Source: Phytophthora hibernalis
Taxonomy: Eukaryota > Oomycota > Peronosporomycetes > Peronosporales > Peronosporaceae
Reading direction: 5' to 3'
Assembly: GCA_012656075.1 (NCBI GenBank)
Contig: JAAKBF010000068.1
Location: 434,001-498,000, forward strand
Length of the DNA: 64,000 nucleotides
The notes under the pieces were generated by a model. That model ran no database searches and was not told the DNA's origin. It saw only the letters and a list, made by a program, of their open reading frames with translations. Below are positions 10,462 to 22,406 of this stretch, one piece after another. The position numbers and the translations under genes are program-made. How positions within the stretch are numbered: the stretch's first letter is position 1; every line of letters begins with the position of its first letter.

Positions 10462-13400
10462 TCACTTCGCTGATTTCGAGTCTTGGGACCTCGACAGGGA
10501 TATCTTTTCTTCGTACGCGTTGGCTAGTTGACCAATCTCGTTCGGATCGAAGTTTCCTACGGATTTACCAACCGCCTGCCGATTCTCTTTGCTCATTGAA
10601 AGCCATGAAGACAACAGCGATTCTTTGCTATCGAGTGCTGTTGATCACTACCCTCCTTCGTGGTAATATCTCAGCACGTTTGAATTGTTGAGCATCGTCA
10701 GCAAGCAGTCGCTTTAATCGTTTTCTCACAACCTCAACTTGCACTGCCCGGTGGATCTAAGCAGCACCAGTAGTTCGACTTGTTGTTGTCAGTCTGATGT
10801 CGGACCTTCGTCGACGGTACTCACCCGTTGCCATCGGGGTTAAGCGCTCCGTAAGTAATTCGATGCGGCGCTGTGCATCGGCTGGAAGTGAGTGTTGCTC
10901 CAATCCAAGCTCCGAAGAGTACTTTTCGTAATCATCGGTCGACAAAGAGTGAAGATCTTCGTCACCACTATCATATTGTGGTGTCTTCTTGTCTAGTTTG
11001 ACACGCAATGCTTGTTCCAATCTTCTTTTCGTATTCAGCGGACAACACTGGGTCGAGACGCATCCAAGAAGGGTCCAGCGACTTGAAACCTGCAGACTCT
11101 GGATTCTGTGGCGACCCCATTTTCACAAGTCGTGCGTCCAGGAGTCGATCAATTTTCAACATCTCCACGTTTTTCTTGGCTTGGAAACCACGAACGAGAG
11201 CTTGCAGTCGTACAATGCGAGCCAAAACAACGTTTCTGTCTCGCGAGCTGTTCATGGATTCGTTATTTTCCTCGTCAAGTGCCGGTAAATCAAACGACGA
11301 CATCCTCATAGATGCACGCTTAATGTCCTCAATTCGACCCGAAAGCGTCGCATGAGTCTCAATCACTTGGCCAACTTGCATCGCTGACACTTCATGGTAC
11401 GGAATAATTTCAACTTCGATGGCATTTTTGAGCTCGTGGACAGGTATGTCGCCACGCAATTCGGCACCAGTCTGCTTGTGGTGCAGCAAAACGCGGTGGT
11501 ACGTCATCGTAGCTGTGATTTCACGGCTGTCGATGTCGGTGACGCCGCTCCTATTATCTTCAAATTCATCGATGCCAGAAAGCACCTTTGCGATTGAAAC
11601 ACGCAACTCATTCGCTGTCATGGTTTCCTCCACCTGCACATGTACTTGGTTTTCGTAGTGATGACGCACATACCCCAGTTCTGGAGCTGTAAGAGCTTCC
11701 TCGAGGAAGCGATTTCAAGCGCGATACGCCAATTCGACGTCTTTGCTATTGCTCGACGGACCAAAAAACCGAGCGCCACTTTTCCAATTACATGCGCGGC
11801 CTTCTGGAATTTTGTTCTCGAGTCAGGCTGCTTCAGCTCCTTTGCTTCTACAACGGCCACCGTATCCGTTTCTTTCTGAAAGACTGGGTCAAGTTGTTCA
11901 ACAGGAGGTGGCGAAACAATTCTTTGAACGTCTTCAGCTTGATTGGGAGGCACAATAACGGCAGTGACGGGAGAGTTCTTCGGTTCCGAATCTGTTTGGA
12001 CTTCTTGAGTGAGCATATCAGCTTTTGGTTGTCCTTTTTCTTGTTTTCTTCATCAGTTTGGATAAGCTTGTCTTCAAGAGCTGTGGAGCGCTCCACTTTG
12101 GGTGTCTCCACGACCTCACCACGGTCAACACCAAATCGCTCGACATCTAGTGCTGTTAGATCTGCTAACGTCATTGTTGGCTCTGGACGATGCTGTCTTT
12201 TCTTCAGCTTGTTGTACTTGGTCCACAATGTATTGCTTTCTTGCTCCAGAGTATCGATCTCCTGCTGCTTTTGCGCCTGAGCCTTTAAAAACGTGTCCAT
12301 GAGTTTTCGACCTTCTCCGACCACCTTGTTTCCTCGTTCCTTAATCTCACAGATTCTGCACCCTCGCCAGCATCATTTTCTAGTCTTCCTGCGCGAGATG
12401 CTTTCTGGGCTTGAAGTCGCAACACCTCAGCGTTTGCAGCTTCAACCTGAAGACGAGCAATAGCTTCTTGCGTATACTGCCGTAAGTCTTATTTTGTGGT
12501 CTCTTGCTTCTTTTCGATCTCGACCAGAGTGGTTTGTAACTTGTCCATGTACTGCTCCACCCGCGAGCTCATTTGGCTTTGCTGGTTCTCGAGTTGTTGG
12601 CGTTGTCGATCTCTTGCTTCTTGATCAAACCGAACTTGGTCCTGCAATGCCATCATCTGCTTAGCGAGTTGGTTCTTCTCCTCCAGTGCATCTAGAATCT
12701 CCTTTGGCAACGGAGCTGGTTTTTCATGCTTCTTTTTCTTCTTTGTCTTGGAATCGCTATCACTACTTGATCCAGACGATGAATTCGACTTCTTCTTCTT
12801 TTGTTTCTTAGAGTTCTGATGACGCCGCTGCTGATGGCGGAGCAGATATTCTGCCGACACGAACCGCTTTCCACACAAGACACAAGACACCGCTGTGGCA
12901 AAAAAACAAAGGTTCAATCATTGAGGTGGCATCCTTCAGATAACAAGTTTGATGTCAACTCACGGTTTGTAATCGATCCCTCTTCTTCTGCTCCGGGGTC
13001 TGTACGGTTGTTCAAGAGTTCGTCGACGAGGACATTTGCCTCTCTTGCAGCGTTTTCTTTGGCAGATGAGTTAATGCGATTGGAAGCTGAAGCATTGAGT
13101 AGCATCAACTCCAACGTTGCCATCGTGCGCTGTTTCTGACGGATTTCACGTTTCAAGCTGGAAATCTCCGTTTCATGCTGTCCGTTTTCCGTCTCGAGAT
13201 GCTGGCACTCTGTCATCAGCTGGTCACACTGTTTTTCGATCCCCTCTGAGTGATCCACGAGTGAGTCTTGTACATGCATAAGATATTCCAACGTAAGCTA
13301 CGAAAACGTAATAACAAGTCAGAAAAAATAAAACAACCTCAACGCAATAAAGAACTACACTACCTGTGCAATCTGGAACAATTTGAGGAAATAAGCATCC

Positions 13401-13663
13401 GAGTAGTGCTGTACATCATCCAGCGTCACATCCGCAAAAGCCAAATTTTCCAAATGCCTCTGGATGGTTTCAATATCCGTCGTAGCCGCAATCTTTTCCA
13501 GATCAAGTCGTGCAATAGCACGCGTATCCAATTTCCCTGCTCTCTGTCGAAACGCAAAATTGCGCGTAGGCAGCCAGACCTGTCGTTGAAGTCCGTGGGT
13601 CAGACTATTCGGTTCATTTTCCTTGTCCTGTAAATCATCATCACTGTCCCCTTCCAGTGGCTC
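10462..13663 (-). pseudogene. DZIP1-like basal-body protein, frame broken in several places
   Basis: The DZIP1 (Iguana) family acts at the ciliary basal body. The N-terminal domain is clear: RNFAFRQRAGKLDTRAIARL, ENLAFADVTLDDVQ, YFLKLFQIAQ, then LTLEYLMHVQDSLVDH after an intron (13363-13298). A coiled coil follows, then a second intron and one C2H2 finger, CVLCGKRFVSAEYLLRHQQR plus RH (12892-12820). After a Lys/Ser-rich linker come long coiled coils, an IQ-like helix (IVRLQALVRGFQAKKNVEML) and a C-terminal tail ending at a TGA at 10462. Breaks: an in-frame TAA at 12489-12491 where CAA (Gln) would keep the frame, and one-base shifts near 12330, 12020, 11660, 11010 and 10650. Oomycetes with swimming zoospores need basal-body proteins, so a truly dead copy would be surprising unless another copy exists. 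The first coding exon upstream of 13663 was not found. Confidence 0.7.
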
Positions 13664-14072
13664 CTGAGGTTACGTTTAGTTAGGAACTACGACAGTCAAA
13701 ATCTCGTGGAGCACTTTTCGAAGCAAATTACTGCCCATCCATCAATCTGGTTGGAATCAAGAAAAATATTTGAAATAGATCTTCCGTGACTTTAGACTTG
13801 CAGCACTTGAACTCGATTCCTCTCTCGATCGCTTTCTGCTGTGCTGATGAGATTGATTAGAACTTGCTGAGTTCCATGCTTGACTTGAGCCACTTACCCG
13901 TCCGATGCTGTCTCTGACTGAGTGCGTGGCCGCCTTCTGGAAGTTGTTGCGCAGACTGCATCAAAGCACATGGTCGTACGACGGATCACCTTCGGTGGGG
14001 TCGCTGACGCAGTCAGTCGTCCGTGCCGTACTCTGAGCGACAGCTCATCATACCGATCTGGTATGGAATAAC
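13664..14072. other. Gene-free stretch upstream of the DZIP1-like gene
   Basis: No convincing coding frame. It should hold the missing 5' exon and promoter of the DZIP1-like gene. A short ATG GAT GGG CAG frame at about 13738 is followed at once by a stop and could be a tiny first exon, but its phase does not fit the acceptor at 13664. Confidence 0.4.
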
Positions 14073-14602
14073 TTACTCGATCGGGTTGCCATCCGTCGTG
14101 AACGGCACGATGACTTCCTCCTCCTCCTCCACTTCGCCCAGGCGCCGCTCCACGTACTTGGACTGACCAGCAATAAAACGGAGCTCGCGCAGATCACCAG
14201 CCAGCGGCTTGGAAGTGACCGCGAAGCCGTGTGTCTTGGGTGGACTTGGCGGGGTCGTGAGCTTGCCATCCAGGATATCGAGGCGGGTGATGATGTCATT
14301 CTTGGCCTGGTCATGGCTGGTGAGCAAACCGTCCACCTTTCCGCCAACTGCGAGAGCGTAATGAGCGTTAGTACTCGGCGCGATATCACAAATAGAGTCG
14401 CCGCAGGTGGCTCTAACATACTGTCATTTATTAGAGCCAGACGCTCGCGGTGGTGACGCCTCAGGTCCTCGGCGCGCTCACTCTGCTCTCGATCGAACAG
14501 CGTCTTGTAGTTGTCCCTCTCATTCTTGTAGTTGTCCCTCTCATTCCGCGTGATGTCGAGGAGCTCTTTCAAATGCGCGATCTCGCTGCGTAGTGCTTCC
14601 AT
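14073..14602 (-). CDS. Small coiled-coil protein of unknown function
   Basis: Two exons, 14602-14422 and 14347-14073, with an intron from GTATGT to TCGCAG, encode 151 residues. I do not recognise the family. The N-terminal half is a highly charged helix (MEALRSEIAHLKELLDITRN) with a direct peptide duplication, ERDNYKN ERDNYK, encoded by a 21-bp tandem repeat near 14515-14556. The second half contains DQAKNDIITRLDILDGKL, a Pro-rich turn, and an acidic patch of five Glu before the C-terminus at NPIE. No signal peptide, membrane segment or catalytic motif is visible, so an intracellular scaffold or oligomerising protein is the most that can be said. The start is the only ATG before the coiled coil, and the exon phases agree. 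Confidence 0.6.
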
Positions 14603-16606
14603 GATGGCGCCCGTTTGTTTAGAATGGAAGGAGTCGAGAACCCTTCTATTTGATGTGGGTCACACCCCATTGAATGGGTACATTCAATGCAGAACTGACC
14701 GCGCCCCTCGCCATGGAATACGCTGACATGCGCTGCCACCGAGCTGAAAGTCGGTTCGTCCTTCGCGTGTGTGAGACGATTGCATCATTAGCAATACCCA
14801 AGTCAGAGCTGCTGGTAATGGCGGTGACATCCGCAGCGCGTTCGATCCTCCTGTAAAAGACACAACAGATATACCGACCGATCAGCTGGAGATGCTAATT
14901 GATCTTTTCAAATGCAGGCGCTCCCGCTAAACGAAATTCTCGCAAGCCAGATCAGACTGGAAGCGAGACTTGATACGTTGCAGGAAAAGCTCCATCTTCT
15001 ATTATAGTGACCACATAGCACGACTCAACGTCCGAATGCGCAGCCAAAGCAACCAAGCGCACTCATAAGCAGCCTCCAAACTCGCTATCCGATGCTTGGT
15101 ACGAGTGGTTTACAGATCGACAGCGCCCCTACGAATCATCAGTCATAATTAAGTCAAAACTGTGCGAGTACAGGTATGCAGTGGGTATATGATGTTTTTC
15201 TTACCCTCTGGCTTTAAGCTGGGCACAACGTCACCCGCCTACAAGTCAGAGGTGCGGTGGATTGGTCTCGAATCTGAGCGCAACACACTAGCATTCATAT
15301 CATCAAAAGGATCCAACGCCGCTGCCACGGGTCCGACCATCATGTTGTTGCGTGATATCGAGAAAGTCGGCGAGCTGAAGCAGCCGATCGCTACTCTTCC
15401 ACAAAGGCGCAGAGAAGGTGATCTTGTCGAGCCGACTCCAGTTGCCACACTCCCCGAGTTTGCACGACCTCTAGCAGTACACACAAGCTCACAATTATCA
15501 GGCCATATAATACACAAAAGCTAGACAATAATAAAAGTTGACAACTGGGATCGAATCAGCAACCAGAGTGAGCTCTGGCTCCTCTCCATGAGAACATCCA
15601 CACGTTCGTCGTCCTCGTGTGCTGTAAGCTAACGCATAAATCAAGCGCAAGCCGGACGGCGGGCTCGCAGTGCATTGAGATTGTGTGCAAGCACCACGGA
15701 GATGGGCATCACCGCGCGAGAATCGGCGAGACAGCGATCATGAACACGGTGCGAGAGGACCAGACTGTGGGCTTGGCTCGGCGTGGGGCGGCCAAGACGC
15801 TTGACTTGGCGCGGCAGACGGAAAGAATACACAATCTCATATTTGGTACACTGTACCAATAATGTCTACCGCAAATTACCAGTATCGGTTGGAACAGCGT
15901 TGGCGTGGTTAGAACTTTTACGGTATGACAACTCTAGTTTATCGTTGACCAAAAACCGTGGCACGCTCGTCAGTCGTAGAGACAACCGATGGATCAAGTC
16001 GTTTGGATCGAAAGCGCATGTTGCCAATTGCTCCTTTTTGCTTTCGCTCACCTAGCAATGTCTCTTTCCTGACTCATCCAGGTCTGGGTACTGACTCAGC
16101 CAATAATCATTGACGTAGTGGTAGCATCCCGACCAGGGTTTTCCGGTCGTCCTTGGTTGTGCAATGGGTACCGGTATTGGTGTAGCGGATGGACTCCGTA
16201 CAAGCATTTTTGCTAAAGTTGGGTCGAGCGTTGTTTAAATGTTGCCCTTTGTCTTGTCCACGCTCGAACTTTCTGAGCATTACGGTGGATGTATGCTTAG
16301 CAACGGAAACACTATTTTTTGTTCAAGAACCTTCTCCTTGACAAGATGTACAACTTCTGCTTGTCGCAATTTGACGTGGTGTTAACAATGCGTTGATGAC
16401 CATCAACTGCATCTCGTAGTGACGTTAGCGAGGTGTTGCATCAGAATCTTGCACTTCTCCTTGCCACCACTCGCAGAAGAGAAAGTACACAGTAGACCGT
16501 TTTGCAGAATGACCTCGTCGCACCGCATGAAGGATTTAATCACTCCATCCTTAACCTTTTCGTGAACACTTGCATATACTATTGTATACAAAAATCAAGC
16601 CATTTA
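14603..16606. other. Gene-poor stretch, nothing recognised
   Basis: Open frames exist on both strands (for example 15162-15524 plus, 15239-15517 minus, 15617-15862 plus), but none shows a family motif, and opposite frames are equally open, suggesting GC effects or old repeats. About the first 100 bp serve the small gene that starts at 14602. The rest is probably decayed repeat sequence. Confidence 0.4.
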
Positions 16607-17464
16607 CACTGCGCGACAAAAGGTTTGGGACACTTGAACAAGTCGCTGTAACTCCGTCAAATTTTATCATTTGAGGGTGCGGTTTTGACACGTACCAGAA
16701 CACGCTAGGGAATGGCGGACATGCGCTAACGCTCGCTTTTTTGCACTCTATAGGCTGGCTCACATACAACAAAACCGCTTAGGCCACCGCGACACAACTT
16801 TGGGACAGCTAACCTCCATACAAAAATCTATATTAAACAAAATCTGTCGAAAGTGATATGACTATGGATTTGTACGGTACCAAGGTTCCGCCCACCGAAA
16901 GGCGAACATTGGTTGTTTCTGTAATAGGGCTGCTAGACGAAGCTTGATATGAGCGGTGAAGCTACATCAACTTACGGATTTCCACACACACATCTATATT
17001 GACAAAGTGGCTCGGCCACTCGTCCTGCTTTAGCAAATCTTAGGGATAACACAGTACTATCGATGAGCCCTTGGTTAGCGTACATTTGTCGCTCAATATC
17101 ATTCAAGCGCCGGTGTTTTTGCAGCGTACCGTGTGAACCTTTTTCTACAATATGAACATACAATTTTTTCGTTGTGCATGTCCGCCTTTCGGTGGGCGGA
17201 ACCTTGGTACCGTACAAATCCATAGTCATATCACTTTCGACAGGTTTTGTTTAATATAGATTTTTGTATGGAGGTCAGCTGTCCCAAAGTTGTGTCGCGG
17301 TGGCCTAAGCGGTTTTGTTGTATGTGAGCCAGCCTATAGAGTGCAAAAGCGAGCGTTAGCGCATGTCCGCCCTTTCCTAGCGTGTTCTGGTACACGTGTC
17401 AAAACCGCACCCTCAAATGATAAAATTTGACGGAGTTACATCGACTTGTTCAAGTGTCCCAGTG
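16607..17464. mobile_element. Long-TIR element with TA target duplication (Tc1/mariner-like)
   Basis: Both ends are flanked by TA (16605-16606 and 17465-17466), and the termini read CACTG inward. The inverted repeats are about 290-305 bp (16607-16911 and 17177-17464) and nearly identical; the left copy carries about 15 extra bases just inside the end. The ~265-bp core holds a minus-strand frame ending in LYVHIVEKGSHGTLQKHRR and RLNDIERQMYANQGL, which may be a remnant of a transposase N-terminal helix-turn-helix. The TA duplication and CACTG end fit Tc1/mariner. It is too short to encode its own transposase, so it would depend on a relative. Confidence 0.75.
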
Positions 17465-17466
17465 TA

Positions 17467-17943
17467 ATTGTAAAATGAAGCATTTTGTTTCCTTTTAGGG
17501 CTGCGAAGGGTCGACGTCAAATCTTCCATTTGATTTGATTGTGTAGTTTATGCTCGAAATGTCCCGTCGAAATCGTACTTAAATCGTGAAAGGAGGCATG
17601 TTGCTTAGTTTTACATGGGTACATCCTCGTACTTATCTGTAAACCAGGGAAAGGGATCATTTTGCCTCCTTCTATCACGAAAGGGTTATTGTGGTTTTCA
17701 TCCAATTTGTCAAACTTGAGGTCTCCTATCCCGAGATAGGGAGTCCGAAATAGAGATCAGCTCCGATATAGCAAACGGCCAAGTCCGAAATGAAGCTTGG
17801 TAATAGTAGGTTTGTGCTACTACCGCATGCCTGTTATATTGAAAACCTTCCGTTTTGTCGCTTTTAACGGTACAAATGAGTGGCATACCAGCTTCAGCCC
17901 ACCACCAACACGCCAGACCCATTCACACAATTGCCGCTGCACC
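17467..17943. other. Flank between two DNA transposons
   Basis: No gene seen. It may contain the left terminal part of the Tc1-like element whose transposase starts at 17944 (for example the inverted motif ctcctatcccgagataggga at about 17723-17742), but I could not match a right terminus. Confidence 0.3.
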
Positions 17944-19240
17944 ATGACCTACGCTGACGACTTTAGATGGCGGGCTGTGGCCCTTATGCTCGTTTACGAC
18001 GTCTCAAGCATGTATGCGTCCGAGCTGTTTGGTCCAAAGCAGTGCACGCTTCGCCGCTGGTATGCGCTGTTTCTTAACCCTATTGCGGTTAGAACCCTTA
18101 AAACCCTGCAATATGCTTGGTTTTACAAGTAGTAACGAATCATAATGACAGGATTTTATTTTTGACCAATCATACCATTTGCGGTAAACCAAGCAATATG
18201 CTTGGTTTAACTACAATATTTGCAATAAGTATTGTAAAACCACGCACAATGATAATATTATTCTGCGGGTGCGGGCTAAAACAAGCATTTATGCATGTTT
18301 AAACTTTTACTATGGAAATGAGTTATACAAACATCAAGTATAATATTGGCCGCAATAGGGTTAAAAAGGGCATCGTCAATGAGAACCAGCCACGACAAAC
18401 AAGCACGCGCTGGCCACCTGCCGTTTTAGACGCGGTAGAAGGCTACGTGCAATCCCACCCAACATTCTACATTGAGGAGCTGCGAGACTTTGTTACCAAG
18501 AATTATCCTGTGGTAACGACAATTTCGACGGCTACAATATGCAGAGTTCTCAATTTCGATCTCAACCTAAGCAGAGCGGTGCTTTCAAAAGCCGCTAGAG
18601 AGGCTGTTCCGGCTGAATTTGGAATTTATCGAGAAAATTTGCTGCCATTTTTTTCTTTTGCTGATCAGCTAGTTTTTCTAGACGAGACTTCGAAAGACGG
18701 TCGCCATGCTCAGTGGCGATATGGTTGATCGAAGCGAAATACTCGGGCGATAGTCAAGGCTCTCCATTCTGGCTGCGCTAGATGTGCACGGATTTTTGCG
18801 TGGAAATGGACTGAAGGAACATTCACGAGAGAGGTATTCCACTCTGCATTTGTGAAGCATATTATCCCACGGCTAAACCCGTGGCCCCCTCCTCGTTCCA
18901 TTGTTATATTGGACAATGCCAAGATACGTGCATATCCAGAGTTACAAGATGCGATCCACCAGTGTGGAGCTCGACTGATTTTCTTGCCGCCTTCTTGCTT
19001 CGGATTGCTAAAATGATGGCTGCAGAAGCATGCTAACTTCGTCTTTCCGTTGTATCCGGCTGTCGTTCTCGATGTCGCAATGCGAGCTTGTACGCGGGCG
19101 ATGATAAAGGTTGTTTCGGCACTTTTCACGACTGTGGCTACATGGTTACCGGCATTCGACACCAAGCTTTTGATGAGCTGATGCAAACCTGTGACGGGGT
19201 CACACGCACCTTAGCTTTAGAGCTAGCGTTAACGCGATAA
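17944..19240 (+). pseudogene. Tc1/IS630-like DDE transposase, dead and interrupted by a small transposon
   Basis: The frame starts at ATG 17944 with a helix-turn-helix (MTYADDFRWRAVALMLVYDV, then LFGPKQCTLRRWYALF). It is interrupted at 18074 by a 283-bp insertion and resumes at 18365 in the frame that precise excision would restore. Catalytic motifs follow: LVFLDET (first Asp) and IVILDNAKIRAY (second Asp), then LIFLPPS. The third acidic residue region (usually LPPYSPDLNPIE) is corrupted. Further damage includes TGA at 18726-18728 after WRYG, a TGA near 19013 and a frame shift near 19150. The original C-terminus, LALELALTR, ends at TAA 19238-19240. Several independent lesions make this a genuine pseudogene, not just an error-prone read. 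Confidence 0.85.
18078..18360. mobile_element. piggyBac-type MITE with TTAA target duplication
   Basis: A 283-bp AT-rich insertion is flanked by TTAA on both sides (18074-18077 and 18361-18364). Its ends are perfect inverted repeats, CCCTATTGCGG and CCGCAATAGGG. TTAA duplication with ends starting CCC is characteristic of the piggyBac superfamily. Removing the element and one TTAA restores the surrounding transposase frame exactly, which fixes both boundaries. It has no coding capacity. Two internal copies of caatatgcttggttt suggest internal repeat structure. Confidence 0.88.
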
Positions 19241-19463
19241 CTACAACAGACGCCTGGCGTTCCAGCTGTAAGCTTGCAATTGCCTGACCTTCCTGTCCAC
19301 TATGGGACCGAGTACCAATTGACTTGCGAACTTCCGGGTCAGAGTTAAACTGCCTTATATTAAGAACACTGTTGTGGTTTCTAAACTACATGTACTGCTA
19401 ACTATCTGCATACTGAATCCCTGTCTAATCTGATCTGTCCAAATGGGGTCCACCCATTTGATG

Positions 19464-19517
19464 TACTGCTTTAATACAACTGAAGTACTGCTTAAGTACA
19501 ACTGAAGAACTACTTAA
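19464..19517 (+). repeat. Short tandem repeat, ~22-bp period
   Basis: The motif tactgctt(t)aatacaactgaag appears about 2.4 times in a row with small changes. It lies in a gene-free stretch (19241-19932) that also has an inverted motif around 19535-19585 (cacaccacgcgtgtgg...), perhaps the end of an old element. Nothing else is recognised there. Confidence 0.5.
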
Positions 19518-19932
19518 ATCCTTGACGTGCCACACACCACGCGTGTGGCGGACCACCGATGGTGTGGGGCACACCACAGAGAACAATGGTCGCCCCCTGT
19601 GAAGTGGCCCCATTACAAAACCAGTGAGGATTGAGTAAATTTCGTTTCAATTTAATACGGTCTGCTACATGCACCGAACGGTGTTGACGATTCCAACAAG
19701 GCAAAACGCAAAGTGATTGAGCGTGATCGAATGGAACACGGCAACTTCCAACTCTGTTAGATTAATAAAGGTGGGATATAGACAACATAAGTACTGATCG
19801 GGCCTTACCGTGTTAAACAAGAAGACCTTAGCTTGTCCTCGATTAAACTTCGCTTATCATGGAGGTTTCCTACGGCAGAGGTGCACTGAAGTAAGAGTTT
19901 AAAATGTGTCGTATAAGAGTCGCGGTATTTAA

Positions 19933-20841
19933 TCAGCCCAAAGTATAGGTACTTGTAGGCTCGATGAACGGCCAGATGCACCCGTTGCTTATCTTGTTCA
20001 CGAATTGCTTCGTTGGTCTGCCTCGGTCCACAGACGTGAACTTCTTGTCAAACTTCAGGTTCTTCAGCAGTTGAATCATTGACGTGTCTCCGTCGAGTGC
20101 ACTCTGGCAGTCATACGCCTCCTTCATCTGCTCTTCCGTATGAATGGGGAAGCCTCATCCACGACGCACTGATTACACATGCAGTTTGGAAATTCCGGGG
20201 TATCTACATCATCGAGTGCGCCACCACGCCCAGCGACTGCGTAGGAGCATTCTCCAACCGCTTCTGCAAAACGTCCATCCTGTTCGAGTAGTCATGCACG
20301 TCCTTCTGGGACCTCACCATGGGCGACCGTTGAACGCTGCCGTGCTCGTAGTAGGCGTTCAGCATAACCATGTGGATACCAACATCCTTGCCTGTGTGCA
20401 GCACCGTCTCGTCGTACACGAATGCATGTCCGTTCTTGCCCTCACCCGACCGGCTGTGGTGGAAAGGGTGGATGAAGTGGAACTCGTCCACGCTCGTGAT
20501 GCCAGCGTCTCGCATCTAAAAAAATCACTGGCTCGTTTGGTCGTAGACATGCTGCTCGCTCATGCAGCCACGAGCTTGTACATCTCATCGCGCCACGTCC
20601 TCAAGCGGCTCTGCGCCGAATTGTTGGCGGTTCATCTCGACCATCGCTGGAACTCGTGTAGCTGCGCGTTTAGCACGCCGGGAAGTAGCGCGTGGGACGG
20701 GAGTTCGTGGACGGATGCGGCAGCTACAACGGCGTCGCAGGCGCGTCGTACGGATTCGATGAGGCCGTCAGCGCCTTCGACATCACTCGAACTTGTTGCC
20801 GGTCTGTGATCTCGGGCGTCTGGGCTTCTCTGATTGGACAT
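19933..20841 (-). pseudogene. Unknown protein, frame broken
   Basis: Three coding-looking pieces follow each other on the minus strand. Piece one (20841-20632) contains GLIESVRRACDAVVAAASVH and LPGVLNAQLHEFQRWS. Piece two (20515-20204) contains GITSVDEFHFIHPFHHSR, HAFVYDETVLHTGKDVGIHM, QRSPMVRSQKDVHDYSNRMD and VLQKRLENAP. Piece three (about 20190-19933) contains FPNCMCNQCVVDEASP, QMKEAYDCQSALDGDTSM and FTSVDRGRPTKQFVNKISNG, ending in TAG. The pieces need at least three frame changes, and the stretch between the first two has several stops. I do not recognise the family; the CxCxxC could bind metal. It lies between transposons, so either a captured host gene fragment or a transposon-encoded protein is possible. 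Confidence 0.4.
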
Positions 20842-22406
20842 GAGGGAGCATACTGCTCCAAGATAGCCCTATTGAAGGCTCGAATGGTATGTAAAACGAG
20901 CCCCTCTGAGATGTAGAGCTAAAATTGGCGGCGAAAATATTGAAAATCACAATAACATCATGCTCGCGTAAATCTATCTCCAGACCACTCCTAGGGGGCG
21001 AGCTGACGTCGACAATTGGATCGTTCATTATGTTGCCGGCAATCTTGCCAGCTCCTGGACAAATGTATCCTCTGTCACCGCTTAGACAGTTGTACTCCAC
21101 TCAAACTTGCAAAATCATTCAAGCACGTGGCTGTCATACAAGTTCTTGGCACTTCTCGGTGACTAGTCCTTGTCTTCTCTATTTGCAGCACAGCTTGCAT
21201 CAACCGCATCCCCTACTCATGCTACCATTTCACAAACGCGGGGTGAGAAACATCCTTGACAGACGGCGGCATCAGCGACGAGGATGTCACAGGAATTGCA
21301 TTCGGTATCGCAGCCTCGATCGTAGTTGCTGCGCTTCTTGAGTCAATCGCAGCGGTGGTTGATTCTCCACCCGAAGATTCTTGGTCGTGTATCGGTCGGA
21401 CATCGCGAGTCCTCCTCGTTCAGACTGATGAACTCAAGTTAACTTTGTGACATGTCACACAACAAGTTTGGGAGCTGGAACTCCTCGAAGGCCAACTTGT
21501 TTTGTGGCAATAAAGATCATTGTTAAGTGGGCCCATCAAACTAAACCAAAGGCGCATTCACCTACCGTCTCGGCAGTCCAGGGATAATCGTCCTTGTAAT
21601 CGTCCTTGTATCATGCACTGTTTGCACTTGAAGTGCAACCTGTCTTCTACCAGTGCAGATGGAAGGTCTGGGGTGGTAGTTGAGACATCTTTCAGTATAG
21701 CTGAACAGAGCACACTCCAGTTGCGGTGGCTGTGTGTTAGAGGAGCTGATGTAAGATAGTCATAATCACAGTCGCACAGCTTCTGAGCTGAAAAGAGCTT
21801 CATTCTTGTTGATGAGATTAGTCTCCACCAAGAAACCAATCGAATTATCGCTGGTAAGCATCATTTAAAGTGCTAGCAACCTGCAGCAGCCTATTATTCG
21901 CTTTATGGTTATGAAGGCGGTTCTAAACTACATATCGGTATGGCTACCAGGACGTCAAGCTCATTAGAATTTCAAGAACTTACTTTCGAGTGATAAGTAA
22001 GCTCAGCCCGATACTGTGAACTTATCCACATGCCCGGAAAAGTATTGTGCCCCCACACACACACCACCACCACTCAACAATAAAAGTAATTGTAGAGAGT
22101 AAATTACTTCAAGCTAGTAAAAGTATTCGTAGAGAGGATATTATTTTGAGCTGTGTTAGGTCCGACAAGAATTAACCCTTTCACGAAGCTAGGGTGCATT
22201 TCTCGTCCTTTCCCAAAACACGTTAGGAAATCACCCCTTGCCCTTTACCCTTTAAGTATAAGTTTAACTTAGAATGCACCCTTTTGTAACATATAATAAG
22301 CAGTACTTGGCGTAATCATTGTAGCATAATGAGCCCGAATAAGATTCATGGATCAAGCAGTATCGGAAAATCACTGAAGATGATTTGTTGTACGGGATAG
22401 ACAAAA
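20842..22406. other. Gene-free stretch
   Basis: No supported coding frame, RNA gene or clear mobile-element terminus. Features seen are a CA-rich microsatellite near 22053-22075 and a loosely repeated motif, gtagagag, near 22092-22137. Confidence 0.4.

Noticed and set aside
16972..17229. 85-residue frame as a gene
   Set aside because: It overlaps the right inverted repeat of the TA-flanked element. At best it is a transposase remnant.
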